A DNA stretch of 64,000 nt from WVXP01 sp964348095 (GCA_964348095.1 CAYGBK010000018.1:1-64000), one strand, 5' to 3'. Shown: positions 7,484-16,021, numbered from the stretch's first letter. Made by a program: numbers and translations. The notes: generated by a model from the letters alone, not told the origin.

Positions 7484-9250
7484 CTAGACATTCGAAAGGG
7501 GAGGTGGGATTCCCTCTTTGTCCCATCCCCGGGACTCGTAGTACTCATTGAGCATTCGATTGAGATCTTTTTCTCTGAAAATCTTCTTGTTTTTTCCGAG
7601 GGTCTCCTGGAAGAAGCGCTTGGGAAGTCTATCGTCAGCTCGAGTAACTCCTTCGCGAATATTGAACCATCTGGCAGCATTCGACACATTTGCAGCAACC
7701 TGGCGGAGGCCTCCTTTGTCGAAATTCATCCCGGTGATTGACCTTACGAGTACCCGAAGGTCGTCCCAGTCGATCAAATCCTTGAAGAATCGGCAGAGGA
7801 TTAGGGTGTCGAACAGGGTCATTCGATCTTCATCCTCGACGAAAACTCTAGCCTTTCCTCGGATCTGATCTGGATCGATCTGGCCGGAGAGTTCAGACTT
7901 GTAAAAGGTGGCCCGAAGGTGACAAGCCCCGCGGTCGGACGTGGCGTAGGAAAGGCCCATACCCTTGAGAACACGAGGTTCGTATCCGGCTGGCTCCAGG
8001 CCCTTCACGTGGATCGCAATGTCTTCAAGTCCCCACGCTTTGCTTGCTTCAACAATTCCTTGGGCGAGTATGGCTCCGATTCCCTCTCGAAATGCTATTT
8101 TCTCAAGGAGTCTGGCAATGCCATCCACATCGCCATAATCGATTTTTTCGTCGATTATTCCTCGTCGAGAGGCTTCAATCGTGAAAGCGGCAAGATTACC
8201 AGCAGAAATGGTGTCCATCCCGAGACGATCGCAGATGTCGTTTAAGTAGATGATCTCCTCAATGCTGTCTATCATACAGAGACCGCCAAAAGCGTATATG
8301 GTTTCGTACTCGGGCCCAGCTATACGAAGACCACGGTGTCTACCTGATTTCACTTCTGAAAGGTTGCCGCACGCCATGAAACATTGAGGGCAGGCGTTCG
8401 GTTCGACATTGCACCGCTCCAGGAGACTTTCGGCTGTGATGTTTTCCCACCCCTCGAGGGTTCCCTCGGACCAGTATCGCGTGGGAAAGCCTCCGACCGT
8501 GTTCATGATAGAGACGAGCATTGGGGTTCCCAGTTTCTTAAAAGAGTGAGCTACGGCACTGTCTTGTCCCTTCTTCAGAATCCTCTCCCAAAGGCTGTCC
8601 AGGAGATCTGGATCGGCCACGTCCCGCTTTTCAGTGCCGTGGAAAACAAGGGCCTTCACGTTCTTGGATCCTACAACAGCACCGACACCGGTCCTTCCGG
8701 CTGAGCGCCAGTATCCCGATTCGATCACAGAAAACTTCACTCTTTTTTCACCGGCAGGTCCAATGACCACAGCCTCGGCCCCGTCGATGCCCACAGCCTC
8801 CAAGACGTAATCCTCGGCATCATAGGTAGACTTCCCCCACACGGGTAAACCATCGTGGAATGTGACGCCCTGGGAAGAAACTTCAAGAAAGACGGGGTTG
8901 GGCGATGCGTCTTCGAGCATCACAGCATCGTAGCCAGTCCGGCTTAGGGCCGTGGCGACCTTACCCCCAGAGTAAGATTCAGAGTAGATGCCGGTCTGTG
9001 GGGACTTTGTGTAGACACCGTATCGGCTCGATCCATGTACCTTTTGATCGGTGGCGCATCCGGTGGTAAAAATGATGCGATTCTCAGAAGACAGGGGATC
9101 AACTCTGGGCGGGTTATTCTTGATCAGAAGATAGGTCCCCAAACCCTTTCCACCCAGGTAGGTTTCGAGAGCCTTCTCAGGTATCTCTTCGACAGCGTAC
9201 GTCTGAGATCGGAGGTTTATTCTGATTAAACGATTGAAGAATCCTTTCAT
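7484..9250 (-). CDS. aor: Aldehyde:ferredoxin oxidoreductase family protein (tungsten/molybdenum bis-pterin enzyme)
   Basis: Interconverts aldehydes and carboxylic acids with ferredoxin in anaerobes. 588 residues. The N-terminal domain begins as the family does (RLIRINLRSQTYAVEEIPEK, then LGGKGLGTYLL). The 4Fe-4S ligands are CPQCFMAC (Cys287, 290, 294) and a fourth Cys in DTLILCRFF near residue 490. Pterin-binding family stretches include GYDAVMLEDASPNPV and SAGRTGVGAVVGSKNVKAL. Aldehyde specificity is not visible; several AOR relatives, such as benzoyl-CoA reductase BamB, share this layout, but no partner Bam genes are present. A DUF2284 gene is transcribed divergently 203 bases away. A small palindrome, CCGAGG-G-CCTCGG at 9397-9409, lies in the shared upstream region. 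Confidence 0.93.
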   Translation of the reverse strand: MKGFFNRLIRINLRSQTYAVEEIPEKALETYLGGKGLGTYLLIKNNPPRVDPLSSENRIIFTTGCATDQKVHGSSRYGVYTKSPQTGIYSESYSGGKVATALSRTGYDAVMLEDASPNPVFLEVSSQGVTFHDGLPVWGKSTYDAEDYVLEAVGIDGAEAVVIGPAGEKRVKFSVIESGYWRSAGRTGVGAVVGSKNVKALVFHGTEKRDVADPDLLDSLWERILKKGQDSAVAHSFKKLGTPMLVSIMNTVGGFPTRYWSEGTLEGWENITAESLLERCNVEPNACPQCFMACGNLSEVKSGRHRGLRIAGPEYETIYAFGGLCMIDSIEEIIYLNDICDRLGMDTISAGNLAAFTIEASRRGIIDEKIDYGDVDGIARLLEKIAFREGIGAILAQGIVEASKAWGLEDIAIHVKGLEPAGYEPRVLKGMGLSYATSDRGACHLRATFYKSELSGQIDPDQIRGKARVFVEDEDRMTLFDTLILCRFFKDLIDWDDLRVLVRSITGMNFDKGGLRQVAANVSNAARWFNIREGVTRADDRLPKRFFQETLGKNKKIFREKDLNRMLNEYYESRGWDKEGIPPPLSNV

Positions 9251-9453
9251 GGTAAGTCACCAAAGTCGCTTCAATTCTAACGGACCCGCCTGTTGTTTTC
9301 AAGTCAGGGAGAACCCAGAGCAGCCTCGGATAGATTTGGCGGCATCGAGAGCGTCCGTGTTGATTTCCTCCAGATTCATCTGTTATGCTGACGCAGCCGA
9401 GGGCCTCGGTGCTCTTCCCAACAGTCTCGGTTCATGCGAAGGGGATCGATTGG

Positions 9454-9996
9454 ATGATGAATAGTCATAGAGAACTGGAAGCACTTTTTGAAAAACGGGG
9501 CTGCAGCGATTTCAAATGGATTAAGCCCGGCGACATCGTCGTCTCCCAATGGGTGCGGCTCAAGTGTATGTATGGTTGTGGAGATTACGGGAGAAATTCA
9601 TCCTGTCCTCCTAATGTTCCTTCAGTTTTAGAGTGTCGGCAATTCTTCGATGAATACAATTCTGGAGTTATTTTCCATTTCCACAAGGTGTTAGATAGGC
9701 CTGAAGATCGTCATGAATGGACGAGAAAGATCAACCAGGGGCTTTTAGCGTTGGAGAGAGAGATTTTCCTGGCCGGTTACGAAAGAGCCTTTCTTCTGTT
9801 CATGGACACTTGTCACATCTGCGAGGATTGCCCAGGTGCGAGAGAAGCGTGCAAGAACCCGAAATCCGCGCGCCCCACCCCTGAAGCGATGGCTGTTGAT
9901 GTATTCTCCACGGTCAAGCAGTATGGTTTTCCTATTGAGGTTCTTTCGGATTACACTAGGACCATGAACCGTTACGCCTTTTTGCTTATTGAGTAG
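9454..9996 (+). CDS. DUF2284 putative metal-binding protein
   Basis: 180 residues with a characteristic Cys pattern: CMYGCGDYGRNSSCPPNVPS (about 38-57), then CHICEDCPGAREAC (about 128-141), enough ligands for an iron-sulfur cluster or Zn sites. This is the pattern of the DUF2284 family of predicted metal-binding proteins in anaerobes. ATG 9454 (or the next codon) is chosen over the far upstream ATG 9385 because it follows AAGGGGATC at suitable spacing and gives a usual family start. It is divergent from AOR, so a role in electron transfer or maturation is possible but unproven. Confidence 0.83.
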   Translation: MMNSHRELEALFEKRGCSDFKWIKPGDIVVSQWVRLKCMYGCGDYGRNSSCPPNVPSVLECRQFFDEYNSGVIFHFHKVLDRPEDRHEWTRKINQGLLALEREIFLAGYERAFLLFMDTCHICEDCPGAREACKNPKSARPTPEAMAVDVFSTVKQYGFPIEVLSDYTRTMNRYAFLLIE

Positions 9997-10024
9997 GAGG
10001 AACAAGAATTCGGCGGTTTACCGA

Positions 10025-10143
10025 CTACTGTCTGTGTTTGATAGAAGTCCCATTCTGGTACTCCTCAAATGCTATCCTCAATTCTTCTTCGGTGTTCATG
10101 ACAATGGTCTTGTGGATGGTCATGTCCTTGAGGGACGTTTGGG
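10025..10143 (-). pseudogene. Probable remnant of a pirin C-terminus
   Basis: Read on the minus strand, the frame ending in TAG at 10025-10027 contains IVMNTEEELRIAFEEYQNG followed by TSIKHRQ. This matches the C-terminal signature of pirin-family cupins (FVMNT-EEI--A--DY-NG). Nothing pirin-like lies upstream: the frame runs into repeat copy A at about 10119. It is therefore a truncated fragment, probably cut by the repeat. The fit is to one short motif only. Confidence 0.45.
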
Positions 10144-10523
10144 GAAGAATGGGGTCAGTATTCCCCCTGGGGCCGTCCGCAAATCCATTTTCTCGCTTTT
10201 TGTGTGATGAAAGCGGGCTTCCAGAAAGGCACCAGTTTCTCTCGCCCGCTCCCCTTCGGCCCTGCTCAGGATCGCTCGAGCTCTCAGAGTTCGCAGAGTG
10301 AGAAAACTGATGGATCAGGGTTTTGGCCTAATTTTTTGAGAGGAAAAATTAGGCCAAGTCATCTCCTCTGGATTGGCCTCTCACCAATCCAGAGGAAGTT
10401 CCCTCTGAGGCTCCGTGTGCTTTGTGAGAAATTCTGGAGACGTTCACTGTGCTTGGATATTCTTGCCCAAAAAATCTTGATTCGCGCTCAGAGCTTCCCT
10501 TTCCACTTTCTAGTGAATTGCTG
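10119..10523 (+). repeat. Dispersed structured repeat, copy A
   Basis: About 400 bases that recur inverted at 23391-23770 and 51280-51615. The copy contains two perfect stem-loops: a 14-bp stem (10323-10336 with 10344-10357, arms TTGGCCTAATTTTT and its complement) and a 13-bp stem (10364-10376 with 10384-10396, arms TCCTCTGGATTGG and its complement). It begins around GGTCATGTCC and ends around CTAGTGAATTGCT. Open frames across it are not shared as full proteins between copies, so it looks noncoding. Confidence 0.9.
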
Positions 10524-10885
10524 TTCTAAGAACTTAATCAGAAGGTTCTGATGGAATTGTGCAACGGCCCGTCCCCGCCAGGGGCAGGAAGAGAGCCCAT
10601 GGGAGACGGAGAGAGCGAAGAGAGCTGACCGTCCTATCCAAAAAACCAAAATCCTCTCCCAACATCAGAAAGTTGGAGGTTTCTTGCTTTAGAAACTCAG
10701 GAAACTCCTCTTAATAAAATCTTGAATCGAATAGCCAGATGGGGATATACTGTAGCCTCTCGGAAAACCCCACGAACTGTCGGCTAAAAACAACGGTTAT
10801 TTCCGTACCTTACATCAGAAAAGCCGCAAGGATTAAAGTTATCCAAAAGATACGTTCTGAAACAGAGAGAGGCCCATTCAGTTAG
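10524..10885. other. Intergenic, repeat flank
   Basis: No gene seen. It carries short pieces that recur near copy C on the same strand: CAACGGCCCGTCCCC near 10563 resembles CAACGGCCCATCCCC near 51624. AAACTCAGGAAACTCC near 10694 recurs near 23781 beside copy B. These may be remnants of a larger unit. Confidence 0.45.
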
Positions 10886-11341
10886 ATGCTTATCGAGCAA
10901 CGATTCTGTGTCAATGCACCCATTCAGAAGGTCTGGGATTTCATACTCGACCCAGAAAAGATTGGTCCCTGCATACCGGGGTGTGAAAACGTCGAGGTCC
11001 TCCGGGACAATGTCTATGAGAGTTCTGTGAAAGTCAAAGTGGGCCTCATATCCCTCACGATGAAGTCCAAAACGACGATTACGGAAACAGACCCACCCCG
11101 ACATCTCAGGTCGGTTACGGAAGGCCAGGATGCCCTCAAGGCCGGGACTTTCCATCAGGAAAGCGTGGTGGATCTCGCCGAGATCTCCCCAAACGAGGTG
11201 GAGGTCTCTTACTCAGCAAATACACGGGTTGTTGGAAAGCTTGCCACCTTTGGCGAGAAGATTATGAGGGCAACGGCGAAAAAGCTTGGAGAGCAGTTTG
11301 CCAAGAATATCCAAGCGAGACTCGAAGAACCGACGGGCTAG
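10886..11341 (+). CDS. CoxG-like SRPBCC protein
   Basis: 151 residues. The N-terminus (FCVNAPIQKVWDFILDPEKIGPCIPGCENVE) is typical of the CoxG / carbon monoxide dehydrogenase subunit G group of START-like (SRPBCC) proteins. The C-terminal helix KIMRATAKKLGEQFAKNIQARL also fits. CoxG proteins recruit or help mature molybdenum hydroxylases at the membrane. The extended hydrophobic tail of some CoxG members is absent. It is the first gene of a group with the FAD, 2Fe-2S and Mo subunits that follow. Confidence 0.88.
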   Translation: MLIEQRFCVNAPIQKVWDFILDPEKIGPCIPGCENVEVLRDNVYESSVKVKVGLISLTMKSKTTITETDPPRHLRSVTEGQDALKAGTFHQESVVDLAEISPNEVEVSYSANTRVVGKLATFGEKIMRATAKKLGEQFAKNIQARLEEPTG

Positions 11342-11459
11342 CCTTTCGATTCGAAAACAATCATGACCCGGTCGAATTTCACCACATATGAACGAGCAGC
11401 TCGGGATTAGGACGCCGCGAATGCTCAGCTCCTGAACCTGGTTAAGAGACGATAAGGCC

Positions 11460-12323
11460 ATGAGAAATTTTGATTGTGTGTCCCCACAGACCCTGGCAGA
11501 GGCCCTGGCCTTTCTTGACCAGTACGGGGAGAACTGCAGAATCATAGCAGGTGGCCAGTCTTTGCTTAACATCCTAAAACAGGGGCTAATCGCCCCAGAG
11601 GTCCTAGTGGATATCAAAGGGGTTTCAGAACTCGATTACATTCGGTTCGATGAGGCGGAGGGGCTCAGAATAGGAGCCGTGACAACCCATAGGGCGATTG
11701 AGCAGTCAGAAAAGATCAGGGACAAGTACAACGTCTTGTCGGACATGGAGCGACATCTTGCAGGGGTTCAGGTCCGGAACTGGGGAACGATCGGCGGGAA
11801 TCTCGGTATTGCTGATCCCACCGGCGATCCCGCCCCTCCTCTTATTGCCATGAATGCCGAGGTGAAAATCGCCTCATCCGTGGGAGAGAGAACCGTAGCC
11901 CTTGAGGATTTTTTCGTCGATTACTATGAAACCGTGCTCGAGCCGCAAGAGCTGCTGGCCGAGATCAGGGTGCCCCCTATGCCGGACCGGACGGCAGTAA
12001 AATACACCAAGTTTCGGAATGTCGAGGGTGATTCGCCCATCGTGGGAGCGGCTGTCCTCATGACCCTCGATGGTAACGGATCCTGCAAAGACATAAGAAT
12101 CGCCTTAAATGGAGCGGCCCCAACACCGGTGAGAGCAAGAAACGCCGAGGAGATCCTCAGAGGGAAAACTCCCAGTGATCGTCTGATCGAAAAGGCAATG
12201 AAAGCGGTGTCTGAGGATATCGATCCGATTCCTGATATTGTGGCCTCGGAGGATTTCAGAGAAAAGGTTGCAGCCGTTCTGGTTAAACGGATGATAAAAG
12301 AAGCCTTGGGGGACGTGAAATAA
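11460..12323 (+). CDS. Molybdenum hydroxylase FAD-binding (medium) subunit
   Basis: 287 residues of the CO-dehydrogenase-flavoprotein type, which passes electrons from the 2Fe-2S subunit to an acceptor. FAD-binding motifs are AGGQSLLNILKQGL (about 31-44) and TIGGNLGIADPTGDPAP (about 110-126). The C-terminal domain carries RIALNGAAPTPVRA. It lacks the cysteine-rich insertion with the extra 4Fe-4S cluster of 4-hydroxybenzoyl-CoA reductase beta subunits, which argues against that enzyme. It lies 118 bases after the CoxG-like gene and is followed by the 2Fe-2S and Mo subunits. Confidence 0.93.
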   Translation: MRNFDCVSPQTLAEALAFLDQYGENCRIIAGGQSLLNILKQGLIAPEVLVDIKGVSELDYIRFDEAEGLRIGAVTTHRAIEQSEKIRDKYNVLSDMERHLAGVQVRNWGTIGGNLGIADPTGDPAPPLIAMNAEVKIASSVGERTVALEDFFVDYYETVLEPQELLAEIRVPPMPDRTAVKYTKFRNVEGDSPIVGAAVLMTLDGNGSCKDIRIALNGAAPTPVRARNAEEILRGKTPSDRLIEKAMKAVSEDIDPIPDIVASEDFREKVAAVLVKRMIKEALGDVK

Positions 12324-12485
12324 GCCGAAGATTGCGAGCACCAAACGGATCTAAACCGTCACATCCGGTCGGATCCGTCATTCGCCATTCCGGTAACTTT
12401 TGGAGATTCGATAACTGGCCCTCTGGTGCGTGGCTTCGGTCTTCATATAGGGTGTCTCTCAGTCGCAAGGAGGAATGGTTCAAGA

Positions 12486-12965
12486 ATGAAGAAAATCATC
12501 AATCTATCCATTAACGGCCGGCCCTACGAAGTCGGAATCGATGGGAAGACCACCCTCGTGGAGCTCTTGCGTGACGAGATAGGTTTGACCGGAACCAAAC
12601 GAGCCTGCAACAGCGGTGCCTGTGGTTCATGTACTGTTCTGGTCGATGGAATGGCCGTCAATTCGTGTTCGGTTCTCGCCGTTCAAGTCCACGGGAGACA
12701 TATCACGACCATTGAGGGGATTGCCGACGGAGCGAGGCTCCATCCGATCCAGGAGGCTTTTCTGGATCATGGGGGGTTTCAATGCGGTTTTTGCACCCCT
12801 GGAATGATTGTGACAGCAAAGGCTCTGTTGGATAAGAATCCCCATCCTTCTCGGCAGGAGATCACGGAGGGGATCGCGGGGAACTTATGCCGATGCACCG
12901 GCTATGTGAGAATTATCGATTCAATCGCGCTGGCGGCTCGGAGAATAGAGGAGGCCAGCAAATGA
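12486..12965 (+). CDS. Molybdenum hydroxylase 2Fe-2S (small) subunit
   Basis: 159 residues. The plant-type ferredoxin domain has CNSGACGSCTVLVDG and a following Cys (NSCSVLA). The C-terminal helical domain has CGFCTPGMI and CRCTGYVRI, giving the two 2Fe-2S clusters of the family. ATG 12486 gives the usual start (MKKIINLSINGRPYEV). The AAGGAGG site at 12467-12473 is 12 bases away, a little far. A 4-codon frame MVQE starts at 12475, and its TGA overlaps the real ATG, which may be coupling or chance. The stop overlaps the start of the large subunit (ATGA). Confidence 0.93.
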   Translation: MKKIINLSINGRPYEVGIDGKTTLVELLRDEIGLTGTKRACNSGACGSCTVLVDGMAVNSCSVLAVQVHGRHITTIEGIADGARLHPIQEAFLDHGGFQCGFCTPGMIVTAKALLDKNPHPSRQEITEGIAGNLCRCTGYVRIIDSIALAARRIEEASK

Positions 12966-15265
12966 GCGAGTACTCGCATGTTGGTAAGGCTATTCGACGA
13001 GTCGATGGGGTAGAGAAAGTCACAGGAGCCGCCAAGTATACCGTCGACATGAAGCCGCCAGGTATGCTCCACGGCAAACTGCTGAGAAGCCCTCATCCTC
13101 ATGCCAAGATCCTCAATATCGACCTTGGGAAGGCAAAGAAGGTGTCAGGAGTTCACGGGATTATAACAGCAGAAGATACCAAGAAAATTCCATTCAGCAA
13201 CTGGAGACGCTACCCCCATCTCATGGACGAATATCCGTTGACTCCGGACAAGGCGCGGTTTATTGGAGACGAGATTGCCGCCATTGCCGCCGTGGATGAG
13301 GATACGGCCGAAGAAGCGCTGACCCTGATCGATGTGGACTATGAGATCCTTCCGGCCGTTTTTGACCCGGAGGAGGCCATGACGGATGGAGCCCCCCAGA
13401 TTCATGAAGGACCTACCATCAAGAACAATGTGAGCGAAACTCGCCACATCGAGTTCGGCGATATCGATGAAGCCTTCAAGAGGTGTGACTACATTCGGGA
13501 GGATGTCTTCGAGCTTCACCCTGTCTCTCACGCGGCGATGGAACCCCACAATTCTGTCGCGAGTTATGACCTTCAGGGAAGACTTACCCTCTGGACGAGC
13601 ACCCAAGTTCCGTATTACATTCAAGTCCTTCTTGCTCAAACGCTCGGCATGAAAGAGGGAGATATTCGGGTCATCTTGCCCCATGTTGGCGGCGCATGGG
13701 GAGGCAAAATGGAACTTTTCAAGGATCAATATTGCGCTGCTCATCTTTCAATGGTCACAGGAAAGCCGGTAAAAATTGAATACACCCGAGAAGAGGAGTT
13801 TGCTTACACACGGCATCGTACAGCGATGAAGTATTTCTTGAAGACGGGGTTCAATGAAGATGGGACCCTGGTCGCAAAAGAGTGCAGGACGGTCCTGGAT
13901 GGGGGAGCATACAACGCCATGGGCCCGACAGCTCTCTATCTGACGGGTTTTTTTCAGAACTTTCCCTACACGATTCCGAACTACCGGTACGATGGATTTC
14001 ACGTCCATACAAACAAATCTCCCTCGTCGGCCATGAGGGGTTTTGGTGGCCCCCAGGCAGAGTTCACCTGTGACTCACAGATCGATATGATCGCTGAACA
14101 GTTGGGCATGGACCCGGCGGAAATCCGCTTGAAAAATGGAATGGAACCCGGGCATGAGATTGTGGGTTACTGCAAGGTCGCAAGCTGCGGATTCAAAGAA
14201 TGTGTGGACCTGGCCATGAAGAGCACCACATGGAAGGAAAAGCGGGGAAGACTCCCAAAGGGACGTGGCATCGGCATGGGATGCTATGGATTCATGTCGG
14301 GCGGGGTTTTTAACTGGTTCAATACGCCTTATGCTTTTTCAGCCGCCATGGTCCGTATTAACCAAGACGGCATGGTGGATGTATATGTAGGTTCTGCGGA
14401 AATAGGGCAGGGATCAGATACCGTGATGGCCCAGATTGCCGCCGAGGAACTCGGGGTTTCCATGGACTGTGTTCGGGTTATCTCCGGGGACAGTACAGTA
14501 TGTCCCCCTGATCTGGGAGCCTGGGGAAGCCGGCAGACCCTGATGACCGGTAATGCCGTCAAGATGGCGGCCTCGGAGGCGAAAGGGAAACTCCTTGAGG
14601 CGGCTGCCGGGATGATGGGTCCCAATATCGTTTATGCTCTCGATGCCAAGGATGAAAAGATCTTCCTGAAGGAGCGGCCCGACCGGTCGGTTCCCTATCA
14701 GGACGTTGTGAAGGTGGCCGTCAGGGCGAATGGAGGACAGGCGATTCTTGGCCGAGGGCACTACACGCCTCACGGGAAGGGTATGGTGTCACCCGCCTTT
14801 GCTTTCGGCGCTCAGGTCGCAGAGGTGGAGGTCGACGAGGAGACCGGCAAAGTCACACTAATTCAGGTCACTACGGCTCATGACTGTGGACAGGTCATCA
14901 ACAGAACTGGCGTTGAGGGACAGCTTGAGGGAGCTTTTGTGATGGGCCAAGGCTATACACTCTCAGAGAACCTCATCACTGACGAGGGTAAAGTTCTAAA
15001 CCCCTCTTTTGTAGATTATAAGCTCATGCGGGCTCCTGACGTACCTGAGAACTTCAACTCACTCCTTGTAGAAACATATGAGCCGGAAGGGCCTTTTGGT
15101 GCCAAAGAGGCAGGAGAAGGTCTCACGAATCCCAATGCGGGATGTATTGCCAATGCCATTTACGATGCCGTTGGGGTGAGAATCTATGATCTTCCAATCA
15201 CCCCTGAGAAAATTCTGAAAGTGTTGGAGGAGAAGAAAAAAGGTGGAAAGAAAAAGAGGGAATAA
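12962..15265 (+). CDS. Molybdenum hydroxylase large (Mo-cytosine-dinucleotide) subunit, xanthine dehydrogenase family
   Basis: 767 residues carrying the molybdopterin site. Landmarks are VGGAWGGK (about 242-249), SPSSAMRGFGGPQ (about 349-361), GSAEIGQGSDTV, and GPFGAKEAGEG (about 710-720), which holds the catalytic Glu. The active-site loop reads AMRGFG rather than the AYxCSFR of true aerobic CO dehydrogenase, so this is not CODH. It is likely a hydroxylase or dehydroxylase of an N-heterocycle, aldehyde or aromatic thioester. The start at 12962 (ATGA overlap) is preferred over the ORF's 5' extension. A hairpin CCCGG...CCGGG just past the stop, followed by a T run, could be a weak terminator. 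Confidence 0.93.
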   Translation: MSEYSHVGKAIRRVDGVEKVTGAAKYTVDMKPPGMLHGKLLRSPHPHAKILNIDLGKAKKVSGVHGIITAEDTKKIPFSNWRRYPHLMDEYPLTPDKARFIGDEIAAIAAVDEDTAEEALTLIDVDYEILPAVFDPEEAMTDGAPQIHEGPTIKNNVSETRHIEFGDIDEAFKRCDYIREDVFELHPVSHAAMEPHNSVASYDLQGRLTLWTSTQVPYYIQVLLAQTLGMKEGDIRVILPHVGGAWGGKMELFKDQYCAAHLSMVTGKPVKIEYTREEEFAYTRHRTAMKYFLKTGFNEDGTLVAKECRTVLDGGAYNAMGPTALYLTGFFQNFPYTIPNYRYDGFHVHTNKSPSSAMRGFGGPQAEFTCDSQIDMIAEQLGMDPAEIRLKNGMEPGHEIVGYCKVASCGFKECVDLAMKSTTWKEKRGRLPKGRGIGMGCYGFMSGGVFNWFNTPYAFSAAMVRINQDGMVDVYVGSAEIGQGSDTVMAQIAAEELGVSMDCVRVISGDSTVCPPDLGAWGSRQTLMTGNAVKMAASEAKGKLLEAAAGMMGPNIVYALDAKDEKIFLKERPDRSVPYQDVVKVAVRANGGQAILGRGHYTPHGKGMVSPAFAFGAQVAEVEVDEETGKVTLIQVTTAHDCGQVINRTGVEGQLEGAFVMGQGYTLSENLITDEGKVLNPSFVDYKLMRAPDVPENFNSLLVETYEPEGPFGAKEAGEGLTNPNAGCIANAIYDAVGVRIYDLPITPEKILKVLEEKKKGGKKKRE

Positions 15266-15372
15266 CCCGGGAATCGAACCACTCCGGGACTAATCGTTTT
15301 TCCAAGTCTCTCTTACGTCGTTTTTTTCCTTTACTCTCAGAACCTCCTTTTCCAGCTCTCCCGTATCCTTTT

Positions 15373-15549
15373 TCACAGTTTCTCCGGTGTGCAAAGGCTC
15401 TTTGAATCGGCGGCTGCCCTGCCGCATCCCCGACAAACAAACTTGGCGTCCTTGATCAGTTCCTTGTATTTCTCGAAATCTGCTTCGAGGTTCAATAGTA
15501 GGCAGAGGTGATCCTCGTGACCTGGATGGGGCATCGATACATCTTTCAT
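15373..15549 (-). CDS. 58-residue Cys/His-rich protein (likely metal-binding)
   Basis: The frame reads MKDVSMPHPGHEDHLCLLLN at its start. After a helical stretch it has FVCRGCGRAAADSKSLCTPE. The Cys pattern (C-x2-C with a later C, plus the HPGHEDHLC segment) suggests one Zn or Fe-S site. I recall similar short proteins ending in a CGR-A-x-LC-PE pattern from Desulfobacterota genomes, but not a function. A very good ribosome-binding site (AAAGGAGAAG, 6 bases before ATG) supports translation. It is followed on the same strand by nothing coding until the large-subunit gene, which converges. Confidence 0.8.
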   Translation of the reverse strand: MKDVSMPHPGHEDHLCLLLNLEADFEKYKELIKDAKFVCRGCGRAAADSKSLCTPEKL

Positions 15550-15639
15550 CGGTTGTTCTTCTCCTTTTACTCCAGCTACCGGCTGTCAGCCCTCGGCGGT
15601 CAGGTCTGACCCTGTCGTGAAAATCGTTTCTGCCCCACT

Positions 15640-15915
15640 CTAATGGCTGAGGCTTTTATCTCTCGGACCGTTCTCCGGGGTGGGAGAAGTCGGGGGCTTC
15701 CCCTTCCCCGGGGTGAGGTTTATTCCGTGGCGTTCGGTGTGCTCTTTGGCAAAAAACGAGTTGTGTATACCCGTGGTTTCTAGACCGGCTTTTTCAGCGC
15801 CAAGGTATCCTCGGTAGGTCCTGGAAAAGCACAGGTAGTAGTGGCGACCTCGAAATAGGGAACATTCTCGGCAGAGTTGCTCAGAAAAAACACACCGCAT
15901 CTTTTGTTTGGCCAT
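15640..15915 (-). CDS. Short Cys-rich protein of unknown function
   Basis: 91 residues. The N-terminal 40 hold CVFSEQLCRECSLFRGRHYYLC, a compact four-Cys pattern that should bind a metal. The C-terminal 45 residues are polar and low in complexity (Pro, Gly, Lys rich). I recall the C-x6-C-x2-C-x3-RGRHY motif from short conserved proteins of sulfate reducers, without known function. The ribosome-binding site is weak (AGAGAGAG). It lies upstream of the 58-residue Cys/His-rich gene on the same strand, so the two may be co-transcribed. Confidence 0.62.
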   Translation of the reverse strand: MAKQKMRCVFSEQLCRECSLFRGRHYYLCFSRTYRGYLGAEKAGLETTGIHNSFFAKEHTERHGINLTPGKGKPPTSPTPENGPRDKSLSH

Positions 15916-16021
15916 GTGCTCTCTCTACATTGAAAACCCTCAACCCGTGGTGGGAGAGGACTTCTCTGTAATAGAAGCAAATCTAGCATGAATAACGAAA
16001 GGAGATCAACAGGCTGAGGCC

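Noticed and set aside
9397..9409. CCGAGG-G-CCTCGG palindrome as a terminator or operator
   Set aside because: The loop is one base and no T-run follows, so it is no terminator; an operator role cannot be shown from one copy. It is mentioned only with AOR.
10038..10551. Overlapping frames of 70-115 codons across the first repeat copy (and similar ones at 23585-23767 and 51277-51732)
   Set aside because: They share a peptide ending SLELSEFAE or SLELSELAQ only because the repeat DNA is shared; other parts differ between copies and they have no start signals.
12962..15265. Annotation of the Mo subunit as CO dehydrogenase large subunit
   Set aside because: The loop is SPSSAMRGFG, not the AYxCSFR of form I CODH.
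15268..15300. GGTTCGATTCCCGG-like sequence on the minus strand after the Mo subunit gene, like a tRNA end
   Set aside because: The stem does not pair correctly around the loop and no cloverleaf could be built; it is better seen as a weak hairpin after the gene.
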